Shown: positions 25,972-34,287 of the stretch, in pieces
Layout of the letters: every line of letters starts with the position of its first letter
Position numbering within the stretch: the first letter of the stretch is position 1
Made by a program: the position numbers and the translations under genes
Notes under the pieces: generated by a model
Told to the model about the DNA's origin: nothing
Database searches by the model: none
The model's input: only the letters and a program-made list of their open reading frames with translations
Assembly: GCF_019511525.1 (NCBI RefSeq)
Contig: NZ_JAEUAT010000010.1
Location: forward strand, 124,001 to 188,000
Direction: 5' to 3'
Length of the DNA stretch: 64,000 bases
Origin: Rhizobium cauense
GTDB lineage: Bacteria; Pseudomonadota; Alphaproteobacteria; Rhizobiales; Rhizobiaceae

Positions 25972-26895
25972 ATGACGTCAGACGAAGGTAACTCTTTTCT
26001 CCGCCAGCGGCGCGCGGTTCTTGCAGGCCTGGCTGGAGCCCTCCTGCTCCCGCGCATGGCAAGTGCATTCGAGGTCCCGGAGGTGCCGCGGCTGATCGAT
26101 CACGATTATGCCAAGGTCCGCAAGCGCTTCCACACGAAGCTCCTGAAAAAGGGGCCGGCGCCCGACAAGTACGAGCCGCTTGACGCTCCCCCGGGAGGCG
26201 AGAAGATCTTCTATCGTTCGGGCTATGGCGGCGAATTGGAACTGGCCGCATGGGTTTCCAAATACAAGCGTGGCAGCAAGTCGAAGCCGGGGGTCCTGTT
26301 CCTGCACGGCGGCAACGCCATGGGCCTTGGCCACTGGGTTCTGCTCAAGGCCTATGTCGACGCGGGGTTCGTGGTGATGATGCCGTCGTTGCGCGGCGAG
26401 AACGGCCAGATGGGCAATTTCTCGGGCTTCTATGACGAGGTCGACGACGTACTCTCGGCGGCCGATCGCCTGCAGCATCTTCCGGGCGTCGATGCCGATC
26501 GGTTGTTTATCGCCGGCCACAGCATCGGCGGCACACTGACCATGCTTGCAGCAATGAGCAGCCATAAGTTCCGTGCGGCCGCACCGATCTCGGGCAATCC
26601 TGATGCGTTCCGCTTCTTCAACCGCTATCCGCAGGACATTCGCTTCGACGACAGCAATCCTCACGAGTTCGAGGTTCGCAGCGCTCTTTGCTATGCCAAG
26701 AGCTTCAAATGCCCCGTCCGTGTCGTCCACGGCACGGAAGAGGCGCATTTCAACGATCGCGCCGGGCTGCTGGCAAGTCGCGCCCGCTCCGGCGGTGTCC
26801 GCATCGAAACGGATACAGTGACCGGCAACCATACGTCGGCGCTGCCGGCGGAGATCGAGCAGAGCATACGGTTCTTCCAGGGCGTAGCAAGCTGA
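25972..26895 (+). CDS. Exported alpha/beta hydrolase
   Basis: 307 residues from ATG 25972, with GGAAG upstream. The N-terminus RQRRAVLAGLAGALLLPRMASA looks like a Tat or Sec signal. The hydrolase core has GVLFLHGGNAMGLGHWVLL, the nucleophile elbow GHSIGGTLT (Ser near 184), a probable acid in VVHGTEEAHFNDRAG and a His in TGNHTSALP. It resembles the dienelactone hydrolase and prolyl oligopeptidase-like esterases. The substrate is unknown. Confidence 0.7.
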   Translation: MTSDEGNSFLRQRRAVLAGLAGALLLPRMASAFEVPEVPRLIDHDYAKVRKRFHTKLLKKGPAPDKYEPLDAPPGGEKIFYRSGYGGELELAAWVSKYKRGSKSKPGVLFLHGGNAMGLGHWVLLKAYVDAGFVVMMPSLRGENGQMGNFSGFYDEVDDVLSAADRLQHLPGVDADRLFIAGHSIGGTLTMLAAMSSHKFRAAAPISGNPDAFRFFNRYPQDIRFDDSNPHEFEVRSALCYAKSFKCPVRVVHGTEEAHFNDRAGLLASRARSGGVRIETDTVTGNHTSALPAEIEQSIRFFQGVAS

Positions 26896-27005
26896 TTGCC
26901 GGCTTGCGATTGATGCGAGGCTGACCGGTTGACCAGCTTCGCGCCAGCCGCAGGTGTCATCCTCGCCGCAGCTATACGTCTCGCTGTTGTCGATGAGGGT
27001 GTTTT

Positions 27006-27836
27006 ATGACTGTTCTCAGCCGGGTGTCTTCATTTGCCGGGCTTGCGGCCGCTGCTCTTTGCCTGAGCGGCTGCAACATCCTTGTCCCGGATACCGGTGC
27101 AACCGACCCCGCCCGCTTCGTGCAGGAAACGTCGCCCGTTTTCTACAACGGCGTCGATCCGATGCGCGTCAAGCCGATCGATGCGCCGGTGCCGCAGCGG
27201 CCGGGTGTCCCGGCGACAATCTATAACCAGACCTATGGTATTCCAGGCGCGAACTTTAGCCGGACATACGGCCTGCCGGTCACCAACCCGGTGAACAACG
27301 CCATGTATGGTCAGGTTCGCGATACCGACTTTACGCTGCCGGCCATACCGGTCAGCCGCATCGATCCGCAGTATCTGCGGCAGGAGGTCGACTATCCGAC
27401 CAAGGAGAAGCCCGGTACGATCATCGTGGATACGAGGACCAAGCATCTCTATTTCGTCGAGCCCGGCGGCAAGGCAATGCGCTATGGCGTCGGCCTTGGT
27501 CGTGAAGGCTACGCATGGTCCGGCCGCGGCGTCATTCAATGGAAGCAGAAGTGGCCGCGCTGGACGCCGCCTGACGAAATGGTCGCGCGCCAGCCGGATG
27601 TTTGGGCCTTCTCCGCGGAAAACGGCGGCATGAACCCAGGCCTTGGCAACCCGCTCGGCGCACGTGCGCTCTACATCTTCAAGGATGGGCAGGATACGCT
27701 CTACCGCATCCACGGAACGCCGGATTGGCAGTCGGTTGGCAAGGCCACGTCATCGGGTTGCGTGCGCATGCTGAACCAGGATGTGGTCGACCTCTTTGAC
27801 CGCGTTCCGGCGAAGGCCGAGATCGTCGTGATGTAG
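27006..27836 (+). CDS. Lipoprotein L,D-transpeptidase (YkuD)
   Basis: 276 residues with a lipobox (LCLSGCNIL) near residue 23. The YkuD domain fills about 137-276: TIIVDTRTKHLYFVEPGG, then HGTPDWQSVGKATSSGCVRM with the catalytic Cys at 252. Such enzymes form 3-3 crosslinks in peptidoglycan or, in Rhizobiales, link outer-membrane proteins to peptidoglycan and support polar growth. A similar gene follows. GAGGG before ATG 27006 is the ribosome binding site. Confidence 0.88.
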   Translation: MTVLSRVSSFAGLAAAALCLSGCNILVPDTGATDPARFVQETSPVFYNGVDPMRVKPIDAPVPQRPGVPATIYNQTYGIPGANFSRTYGLPVTNPVNNAMYGQVRDTDFTLPAIPVSRIDPQYLRQEVDYPTKEKPGTIIVDTRTKHLYFVEPGGKAMRYGVGLGREGYAWSGRGVIQWKQKWPRWTPPDEMVARQPDVWAFSAENGGMNPGLGNPLGARALYIFKDGQDTLYRIHGTPDWQSVGKATSSGCVRMLNQDVVDLFDRVPAKAEIVVM

Positions 27837-28006
27837 CCGCGCAACAGGGCGGATGATATCGTCTGTCGGCAGAGGGACACGACTTCGTGAGGTAGTGGTT
27901 TTTAGTAAGGGTAACGGGATAGATTTCTGGTGTCGTTACCGGCGTTGACCCACCCTCCGCGAAGGGCGTTCGTCCTTCCAGCGCAACAGGAACCCAGACC
28001 CGCGTT

Positions 28007-28729
28007 ATGAGCTTTGAAAAACCCTATTCCCGCCGCAGCTTCCTTTCGCTTTCGGCAATGACCGCAGCTTCGGCGCTGGCAGGTTGTGCGTCCACGGCCG
28101 GGCCGCCTCCCACGGCTCAGCCGGTGATCGCACGCAATCCGATCAACATGTTCCAGTCGCCACAGACGCCAAGCGACGCCGAACTGGCCGTTATGTACGG
28201 CCCGATCGAGGATGGCGGTTTTCTCATTCCCGCCGTGCCCTACCAGCAGATCGATCCGCGCTTTTACCGTCAGCAGGTCGTCGATCCGACCGGCCAGGCG
28301 CCCGGCACGATCGTCGTCGATACGCCCTCGCGTTTCCTCTATCTGGTGCAGCCCGGCGGTACCGCCATGCGCTACGGCGTCGGCATCGGCCGTGAAGGCT
28401 TCGCCTGGCAGGGCTCCGGCGTCATCCAGTGGCGTCAGAGATGGCCGCGTTGGAAGCCGCCGAACGAGATGGTTGCGCGTCAGCCCGAGCTCGCCAAGTA
28501 TTCGATCGAGAACGGGGGCATGGAGCCGGGCTTGAAGAACCCGCTCGGTGCGCGCGCCCTCTACATCTTCTCGAATGGTGAGGACACGCTCTACCGCCTC
28601 CATGGCAACCCGGAATGGCGTTCGATCGGTAAGGCGGTTTCGTCAGGCTGTGTGCGTCTGCTGAACCAGGATATCATCGATCTCTACGACCGCGTGCCGA
28701 ACAAGGCGCCGATCGTCGTTATGCAGTAG
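28007..28729 (+). CDS. L,D-transpeptidase (YkuD), Tat-type lipoprotein
   Basis: 240 residues. The N-terminus SRRSFLSLSAMTAASALAGCAS combines a twin-arginine motif with a lipobox, unlike the Sec-type lipobox of its paralogue. The YkuD domain has TIVVDTPSRFLYLVQPGG and HGNPEWRSIGKAVSSGCVRL with the catalytic Cys at 215. The two catalytic domains are very similar (MRYGVGIGREGFAWQG against MRYGVGLGREGYAWSG), so they arose by duplication. Ribosome binding is weak. Confidence 0.87.
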   Translation: MSFEKPYSRRSFLSLSAMTAASALAGCASTAGPPPTAQPVIARNPINMFQSPQTPSDAELAVMYGPIEDGGFLIPAVPYQQIDPRFYRQQVVDPTGQAPGTIVVDTPSRFLYLVQPGGTAMRYGVGIGREGFAWQGSGVIQWRQRWPRWKPPNEMVARQPELAKYSIENGGMEPGLKNPLGARALYIFSNGEDTLYRLHGNPEWRSIGKAVSSGCVRLLNQDIIDLYDRVPNKAPIVVMQ

Positions 28730-28737
28730 TCGATTCA

Positions 28738-28768
28738 AATGCGGCCGGCCGATCCCGCTGGCCGCATT
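28738..28768. terminator. Hairpin between convergent genes
   Basis: AATGCGGCC (28738-28746) pairs with GGCCGCATT (28760-28768), a perfect 9-bp stem with a 13-nt loop. It begins nine bases after the transpeptidase stop and ends at the DUF1194 stop, so it could end transcription from both sides. Neither strand has a clear U tract. Confidence 0.4.
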
Positions 28769-29481
28769 CATCGCCGATGCTCGGCGAACCGAAGCTCTGT
28801 TGGTGGCGAAAGTTCCCTGATCAGCTTCCTGCGGATCGCCTCCGCGTAGTCGGCAAAGCTCCTCACCTCCATCACGAAGGCGTCCTCGCCGAGGATGACG
28901 CGTTTCTCGTAGTAGCCGAAAAGATCTGGCTCCTCGTCGGAGACGACCAACCCATTGACCGTCGTCCCCATAGCTGCTGCGCGCTTGCGCGCTTGATAGA
29001 GCGAGGGTGTTTGCCGCCGTTTTGGCGCAACCGTCTCCTTCCCGTCGCCGGAAACGTTGATGACGGTCTTGATGGCGCAAAAGCGCGGATCCGACAGCAG
29101 GTCGAGCGCTGACCACATGCCGTTGCCGATGTCCGTGTTGCCGAAGACCTTGCGCCGGTTCGCCTCCATCGCAAGCGCGAAGGGTTCTGCGCCATTCCCG
29201 TTGGCGATGACGAACCAATCGAGTTTCTGCGTCGAGAACTCGCCGTCGCCCCAGAAGACCGCCGACACGGCAACGAGGCCGGCATTCGTCAAGGTCGCCA
29301 GCACCTCCTGATCCCGGAACGCAGCGGCAATGGCGGATTTCTGAAACGCATACTCGTCGTCGTTGATACTGCCGGATCCGTCGACAGCAAGGACAAGCGC
29401 AACATCGACGCAGGCCGAGGATTGCGACGATGCCAATGTCAGAAACAGCGCCACAGCCAAGCCAGTCAGCCCCTTGAGCAT
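28768..29481 (-). CDS. DUF1194 von Willebrand A-domain protein
   Basis: 237 residues from the ATG ending at 29481. A signal peptide (LTGLAVALFLTLASSQSSA) precedes VDVALVLAVDGSGSINDDEYAFQ, the metal-dependent adhesion site DxSxS of a vWA fold. The remainder fits DUF1194, a periplasmic vWA family common in Rhizobiales with no assigned role. It is divergent from the SARP-like regulator and shares a 115-bp control region that holds a SARP-type repeat. Confidence 0.75.
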   Translation of the reverse strand: MLKGLTGLAVALFLTLASSQSSACVDVALVLAVDGSGSINDDEYAFQKSAIAAAFRDQEVLATLTNAGLVAVSAVFWGDGEFSTQKLDWFVIANGNGAEPFALAMEANRRKVFGNTDIGNGMWSALDLLSDPRFCAIKTVINVSGDGKETVAPKRRQTPSLYQARKRAAAMGTTVNGLVVSDEEPDLFGYYEKRVILGEDAFVMEVRSFADYAEAIRRKLIRELSPPTELRFAEHRR

Positions 29482-29546
29482 TGCCGTCCCCTCGCTTGCC
29501 CATATTCCCGTTGAAAATGACTGTGACAAACTCTCGCTTTCCTGCT

Positions 29547-29564
29547 GTTATAGCGACGTTATAG
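29547..29564. promoter_or_regulatory. SARP-type direct repeat
   Basis: The heptamer GTTATAG occurs at 29547-29553 and 29558-29564, separated by 4 bp, giving an 11-bp period. This is the architecture known for SARP binding sites. It lies between the DUF1194 gene and the SARP-like gene, so autoregulation and co-control are likely. Confidence 0.55.
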
Positions 29565-29596
29565 ACATAACTAAATTAGAAATTGCTGGAGGAGCG

Positions 29597-31528
29597 ATGC
29601 AGTTCACGTTGCGCCTGCATGGTCGATTCCAGCTTCTCGCCCCGTCGGGCGAGAACATTTCGATCGCTTCGCGCAAACATCAGGCGCTGATTGCGATGCT
29701 CGCGATCTCGAATGGGAAGCCGATTTCACGATCGAAGCTGGCGGGCATGTTGTGGGCCGAGCGAACGGAGGAGCATGCACGCAACAGTCTCCGTCAGGCA
29801 TTCTTTACGATCCGCCATGCAGTCAACGGCCACGGCATTTCGCCATTTGTCTTTGATAGTGGCTCCGGCTGGGTGCGACACGATGCAGTTGTCACTGACA
29901 TCCAGACACTCGTGGACAGCACCGGTGCGGGCAGTCTGCCGCCGACGCTCGATATTTTCGAGGGAGAGTTTCTCGAGGGCCTGAGCTTTCGGGACGAAGC
30001 ATTGGAGACGTGGCTGCGCATCGAGCGTAGCCGTCACCACAACTTGCTGGTCGATTGCCTTACAGGGCTGGCCGCCGGGCTGGAGAAAGCGGGCGACCTG
30101 GAGCACGCGCTTATCGCCGCGCAGTGCCTATTGCGGCACGATCCCTATCATGAGCCGTCACACCGCATGGTGTTGCGGCATCATGGGGCACACGGCGCGC
30201 GTGCGCGTGCCATCAAGCACTACGATGACTTGAAGGCATTGCTTGAGACCAATCTCGGCGTTGCGCCAGAGCCGGAAACGCAGCAACTCGTCGATCACAT
30301 TCGAAAGCATGAGGAATCGTCCATACAGACGGATTCCCATGGCAAGCCGAGGATCGCGATCTTGCCGATCAGAAGCTTGTCAAACGAGGCCGGTGCCGCA
30401 CTTGTGGCTGAATCTCTGACCCGAAAGCTGATCGCGGAACTCGGGCTATTCTCACCACTTTCGGTAGTTGCAGCGGCGACGATGTTTGCCTTGAATGCAC
30501 GACACGAGACGGTAGAGGAAATCGGCAAGCGGGTCGGCGCGGATTACATCCTCGAGACGGCTGTGCAGGGGCAGGGTGAGGCTGGCTGGGCACTGGCGCA
30601 ATTGGTCTCGGTGCAAAGCGGAACGCAGATATGGAGTCGCAAGTACCTGGGCGAGAGCACGGATTCAGGTGACGGCCAGGACAGGCTGGTTCGCAAGATC
30701 AGCGGGAATCTTTATCATATTCTGATGAAGCACGCGGCGGCGACGGCGGCGATGGAGCCGGAGGACGCCAGCGGCACCGAGAAACTCTACCTCCAGGCCT
30801 TCAATCACGTTGAACGACCGACGCTTCAAGGAATGATCCGTGCTCGGCGCCTTTGCGACCGGCTCCTCGCCATCGACCCCAATCACGTTCTCGTCCGCGA
30901 AAGCCTAGCCTGGATCAATTTCCACTGCTGCTTCAATGGCTGGCTCGATAATCCGGCGCGGGGTTTCAGGCAAGCCCGAGAGATCCTGCACACCGGATTG
31001 GGGCTGGACGATCGTGAGCCCTATTTGCTGAGCGCTTTCGGCCTAGCCGAAACCTACCTCGGAAACGCTCGGGTGGGCCTCGATGCACTGAAGAGGGCTG
31101 TCGACCTTAATCCTAATGACGCCGAGTTTCATACATGGCTTGGCATTGGCCTGACATTCTCGGATTTGATCGGCGAGGCTCATCTGGCTTTCGATCACGC
31201 TGATCAGGCCAGTCCAGGTTATCACCCGGTCTTCCTGTTTCGAGGCGACGCCCACTTCGCGTCCGGCAAGTACGAGGATGCGGTCGCCTGCCTTGAACGG
31301 TTCCTTGCTGTGCTGCCGGAATACCACTGGGCTCGTCTGTTGCGCGCCGCGTCCTATGAAGCGCTGGGAAAAAGCACGCTGGCACGGCAGGACGTTGCCC
31401 ATGTCAGGGAGAATGCGCTTCTGCTGAATGGCCGATATCTCGACCAATTGCTGCAGGCCCGGGCTCCGTCATTCCGGCAGGATTTGTGGCTGAAGCTGGA
31501 AGTCGCGGGGCTTCCCTGGGGGAAGTGA
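29597..31528 (+). CDS. SARP-like transcriptional activator with TPR region
   Basis: 643 residues from ATG 29597, with GGAGG 4 nt upstream. Domains in order: OmpR-type winged helix (about 1-85), bacterial transcriptional activation domain (about 115-245, with LVDCLTGLAAGLEKAGDLEHALIAAQ), a TolB/adenylate-cyclase-associated type domain (about 255-365, PRIAILPIRSLSNEAGAALVAESLT), then TPR-like helices to the end. SARPs are mainly actinobacterial activators of antibiotic clusters; alphaproteobacterial forms act on unknown targets. The neighbour on the other side of the repeat is the DUF1194 gene. Confidence 0.78.
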   Translation: MQFTLRLHGRFQLLAPSGENISIASRKHQALIAMLAISNGKPISRSKLAGMLWAERTEEHARNSLRQAFFTIRHAVNGHGISPFVFDSGSGWVRHDAVVTDIQTLVDSTGAGSLPPTLDIFEGEFLEGLSFRDEALETWLRIERSRHHNLLVDCLTGLAAGLEKAGDLEHALIAAQCLLRHDPYHEPSHRMVLRHHGAHGARARAIKHYDDLKALLETNLGVAPEPETQQLVDHIRKHEESSIQTDSHGKPRIAILPIRSLSNEAGAALVAESLTRKLIAELGLFSPLSVVAAATMFALNARHETVEEIGKRVGADYILETAVQGQGEAGWALAQLVSVQSGTQIWSRKYLGESTDSGDGQDRLVRKISGNLYHILMKHAAATAAMEPEDASGTEKLYLQAFNHVERPTLQGMIRARRLCDRLLAIDPNHVLVRESLAWINFHCCFNGWLDNPARGFRQAREILHTGLGLDDREPYLLSAFGLAETYLGNARVGLDALKRAVDLNPNDAEFHTWLGIGLTFSDLIGEAHLAFDHADQASPGYHPVFLFRGDAHFASGKYEDAVACLERFLAVLPEYHWARLLRAASYEALGKSTLARQDVAHVRENALLLNGRYLDQLLQARAPSFRQDLWLKLEVAGLPWGK

Positions 31529-31550
31529 GTTCCGTCAAACCTCTCGCGGT

Positions 31551-32018
31551 TCAGACCGCCGCCGTCAGGTTCGCCCGCAGCCCTTTCAAAAGGCCACGGA
31601 TCGTCTTCATTTCCTCGAGCGTGCAGCCCGCCGCCTGACCGATCGCGACCATGATGGTATCGACCTCGCCCTTCATCGCGCGGCCTTTCTCGCTCAGGGA
31701 TACGATGACCTGCCGTTCGTCGCGCGCGTCGCGCGTGCGTTTTATCAGGCCGCCTTGTTCCAGGCGCTTCAACAGCGGCGAAAGCGTACCCGAGTCGAGA
31801 TCGAGCTGTTCGCCGATCGCCTTGACCGGCTGCTCTGACTTCTCCCACAGCGCCAGCATCACGAGATATTGCGGGTAGGTGAGGCCGACCTTGTCGAGGA
31901 TCGGCTTGTAGGCCCGGGTGAAAGCATGCGCCGTCGAGTAGACCGCGAAGCAGAGCTGGTTCTCGAGCCGCTTTTCCTCTTCCGGAATTTCCATTGTCTT
32001 TGCCAGATACGCTTTCAT
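31551..32018 (-). CDS. ohrR: Organic hydroperoxide-sensing MarR regulator OhrR
   Basis: 155 residues. The reactive cysteine lies in ENQLCFAVYSTAHAFTRAYKPIL, followed by LTYPQYLVMLALWE and the winged helix PVKAIGEQLDLDSGTLSPLLKRLEQGGLI, all typical of OhrR. Oxidation of this cysteine by organic peroxides releases it from DNA. The start may be the ATG at 32018 (AAGGA upstream) or at 31994. It is divergent from ohr, and the gap holds a candidate operator. Confidence 0.92.
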   Translation of the reverse strand: MKAYLAKTMEIPEEEKRLENQLCFAVYSTAHAFTRAYKPILDKVGLTYPQYLVMLALWEKSEQPVKAIGEQLDLDSGTLSPLLKRLEQGGLIKRTRDARDERQVIVSLSEKGRAMKGEVDTIMVAIGQAAGCTLEEMKTIRGLLKGLRANLTAAV

Positions 32019-32089
32019 CGTCGTCGTCCTTACGGCCCGATTGTCCTCTTTTCAAAGGTGAAATGCAATTTGCAAAATTCACTTGCGTA

Positions 32090-32100
32090 CAATTTAATTG
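32090..32100. promoter_or_regulatory. Candidate OhrR operator
   Basis: CAATT-T-AATTG is a perfect 11-bp inverted repeat (32090-32100) within GCGTACAATTTAATTGCGC. It matches the TACAATT/AATTGTA style of known OhrR boxes and lies between ohrR and ohr. A second partial repeat, TGCAATTTGCA, is at 32064-32074. Confidence 0.6.
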
Positions 32101-32141
32101 CGCGTTATATAAATTCCAACCCCAACGCAAAGGAGACTGAC

Positions 32142-32564
32142 ATGCCTATCCTCTACACGACCAAAGCTTCCGCCACTGGTGGCCGCGCGGGCCGCGCCGT
32201 TTCCGAAAACGGCGTTCTTGATGTCACGCTGACGGTTCCGAAGGAACTCGGCGGCGACGGCGCGACCGGCACCAACCCTGAACAGCTCTTTGCAGCCGGC
32301 TATTCGGCCTGCTTCCTCGGTGCCTTGAAATTTGTCGCCGGCAAGGAAAACGTCAAGATTCCTGAGGACACGACGGTCAGCGCGACGGTCGGCATTGGCC
32401 CGCGCGACGATGGTACGGGCTTCGGCATCGAAGTCGCCCTGACTGTGAATATTCCCGGCCTCGACAAGCCGACCGCTGAAAAGCTGGCAGCCGCTGCCCA
32501 TATCGTGTGCCCCTATAGCCACGCCATGCGCACGTCGACGGAAGTTCCGGTGAGCGTCGCCTGA
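32142..32564 (+). CDS. ohr: Organic hydroperoxide resistance protein Ohr
   Basis: 140 residues, full length. The two peroxidatic cysteines are in GYSACFLGALKFVAG (near 60) and AHIVCPYSHAMR (near 125). Start ATG 32142 follows AGGAGACTGAC. Ohr reduces organic peroxides with dihydrolipoyl-protein thiols in the cytoplasm and is induced through OhrR. A strong terminator follows. Confidence 0.94.
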   Translation: MPILYTTKASATGGRAGRAVSENGVLDVTLTVPKELGGDGATGTNPEQLFAAGYSACFLGALKFVAGKENVKIPEDTTVSATVGIGPRDDGTGFGIEVALTVNIPGLDKPTAEKLAAAAHIVCPYSHAMRTSTEVPVSVA

Positions 32565-32572
32565 TCGTAGAC

Positions 32573-32603
32573 AAAGAGCGTCGCTTAATAGCGGCGCTCT
32601 TTT
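32573..32603 (+). terminator. Terminator after ohr
   Basis: AAAGAGCG (32573-32580) pairs with CGCTCTTT (32595-32602); the inner CGC/GCG extends the stem around a TTAATA loop. A TTTT run follows. This is a good intrinsic terminator. Confidence 0.8.
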
Positions 32604-32650
32604 CATATGAAATAAAAATGCTATATTATTTCCAGTGAAAGGAATATGGC

Positions 32651-33034
32651 ATGGCAGTTGCACATCCGATCTCCGGCGCCCGGTCTCCCGAGGCTGTCGT
32701 CATCACCAAGGCGGCCGTCAATGCCGCCGACCATCTCGGCCTCAACGCACGAACGCTTTCGGCTGTACTTGGCGTATCCGAAGCGACCGTCTCGCGCATG
32801 AAGCGGCAGGACTATCTGCTCGAGCGCGGTTCGAAGTCCTTTGAACTCGCCATTCTGCTTGTGCGCCTGTTCCGCTCGCTCGACGCAATTGTCGGTGGTG
32901 ACGAGGCTGTTGCCCGGCAGTGGCTGCGCAATGCCAATACCGCGCTCGGCGCCGCGCCGCTCGAAAAGATCGTCAGTATTTCAGGATTGACCGATGTCAT
33001 TGCCTATCTGGACGCCCGCCGCGCTCTCGTCTGA
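32651..33034 (+). CDS. Xre/MbcA/ParS-type antitoxin of a RES toxin
   Basis: 127 residues. The N-terminal helix-turn-helix reads ADHLGLNARTLSAVLGVSEATVSRMKRQ. The C-terminal half (LAILLVRLFRSLDAIVGGDEAVARQWLRNANTALGAAPLEKI) is the toxin-binding DUF2384 domain. It represses its own operon and neutralises the RES toxin. The toxin start lies 41 bp inside this gene. Confidence 0.88.
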   Translation: MAVAHPISGARSPEAVVITKAAVNAADHLGLNARTLSAVLGVSEATVSRMKRQDYLLERGSKSFELAILLVRLFRSLDAIVGGDEAVARQWLRNANTALGAAPLEKIVSISGLTDVIAYLDARRALV

Positions 33035-33749
33035 GGCGCGGGCGGTTTCGGGCAGGTTCTGGCGTCTGGTGGAGGCGCAGCATCAGATCTCGACGCTGAA
33101 GCTTGTCGACACGCTCGACGAACAGGCGCTGCTCGAAAATCTGCTCGAAGACAGCAAGCCGGCGCTGCCGCCGGAGTGCGCCGGGCTGGACTACCTGCTT
33201 GCCACGCCGTTTCGCTACGGTGCGGTCTATCCACATGGTTCGCGCTTTCGCAGGGCAGGGCGCACTCCAGGCGTCTTCTACGCATCCGAGCGAGTGGAAA
33301 CGGCCCTTGCGGAAATGGCCTTCTACCGGCTGCTGTTCTACGCGGAGTCGCCTGCAACACAGCCTCCAGTAAACGCGGCTGAGTACACCGCCTTTGCCGC
33401 GGCGATCGCAACTTTATCCGCAATCGATCTCACGCGCCCGCCGCTGGATGCCGATCGGGCTGTATGGACGGACCTGCAGAACTACGCACGATGCCAGGAT
33501 CTGGCGGATGCCGCCCGAGAGGCAGGCTGCCAGGCAATCCTTTATGAATCCGTGCGCGATCCACAGCGCGGTCACAACATCGCACTGTTGACGGCCGCAG
33601 CATTTGCGGCCCGTGAACCGGTCGAGCGCCAGACCTGGAGGATACGTCTCTCGGCAACCGGCGTGCAGGCGCTTTGTGATTTCCCGAAAGTTAGAATTGG
33701 ATTCTCGGTGGAGGATTTCGGCAAGGATTCGCGAATCGCGCGTCGCTAA
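32994..33749 (+). CDS. RES-domain toxin
   Basis: 251 residues from ATG 32994. The RES domain is recognisable by FWRLVEAQH, YGAVYPHGSRFRRAGRTPGVFYAS (the first Arg/Tyr site) and a late ILYESVRDPQRGHNIALL. RES toxins degrade NAD+ or transfer its phosphoribosyl group. It is longer than the compact 150-residue forms. Overlap of 41 bp with the antitoxin implies translational coupling, keeping the toxin at or below antitoxin level. Confidence 0.86.
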   Translation: MSLPIWTPAALSSEARAVSGRFWRLVEAQHQISTLKLVDTLDEQALLENLLEDSKPALPPECAGLDYLLATPFRYGAVYPHGSRFRRAGRTPGVFYASERVETALAEMAFYRLLFYAESPATQPPVNAAEYTAFAAAIATLSAIDLTRPPLDADRAVWTDLQNYARCQDLADAAREAGCQAILYESVRDPQRGHNIALLTAAAFAAREPVERQTWRIRLSATGVQALCDFPKVRIGFSVEDFGKDSRIARR

Positions 33750-33754
33750 GCCCT

Positions 33755-34201
33755 TCAGGAGAGGGCTTGCAGATCCCGCCGCAGCCTCTCCAGATCGCCG
33801 CCCGGCAGGGCTTCGCCGAGACTTGCATGCGTGCTCTCCCAGATCGGCAGTGCGGCGGCAAGCACCGCCTTTCCCGTCGGCGTCAGGCTTAGCAGGCGCC
33901 GGCGCTTGTCTTTCGCGTTCTGCGTTACATCTACCCACCCACGGCGCTGCAACGGCTTGAGCGCTGCGGTCAGTGTCGTCTGGTCCATCGCAAGCAGGGT
34001 CGCGACCGGTCCCATCGGTGGCGGCTCGGGACGGTTCAGCGACATCATCAGCGAGAACTGGCCGTTGGTGAGCCCGACGGGGCGAAGTGCATCGTCGAAG
34101 AGACGTGCCAGCGCGCGCGCCGCGCGCTGCACATGCAGGCACAGGCACGTGTCGCGTACCAGAAGTGTGGTTGAATAAGGAATCTCTACCGCGTTTGACA
34201 T
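33755..34201 (-). CDS. MarR-family regulator
   Basis: 148 residues from the ATG ending at 34201 (a TTG two codons earlier is possible). The winged helix reads GPVATLLAMDQTTLTAALKPLQRRGWV followed by the wing NAKDKRRRLLSLTPTG. The Cys pair in RDTCLCLHVQ near the start could sense oxidants. It is divergent from the DUF899-DUF1579-VOC operon, which it probably controls through the palindrome between them. Confidence 0.8.
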   Translation of the reverse strand: MSNAVEIPYSTTLLVRDTCLCLHVQRAARALARLFDDALRPVGLTNGQFSLMMSLNRPEPPPMGPVATLLAMDQTTLTAALKPLQRRGWVDVTQNAKDKRRRLLSLTPTGKAVLAAALPIWESTHASLGEALPGGDLERLRRDLQALS

Positions 34202-34212
34202 GATCAATTTCT

Positions 34213-34224
34213 ATTGATATCAAT
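34213..34224. promoter_or_regulatory. Candidate MarR operator
   Basis: The 12-bp perfect palindrome ATTGATATCAAT lies 12 bp from the marR start and about 64 bp before the DUF899 gene. Location and symmetry suit autoregulation by the neighbouring MarR protein. Confidence 0.5.
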
Positions 34225-34287
34225 GTAATTAGTCAAGGAAAAGGAGCATGGACGCCCACATCTAAGTCGCGCCGGAGGAGGGCGTAA

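Noticed and set aside
34248..34265. Five-codon minigene (MDAHI) with AAGGAG directly before the ATG
   Set aside because: The spacing of one base is too short for the nearest ribosome binding site and nothing supports translation.
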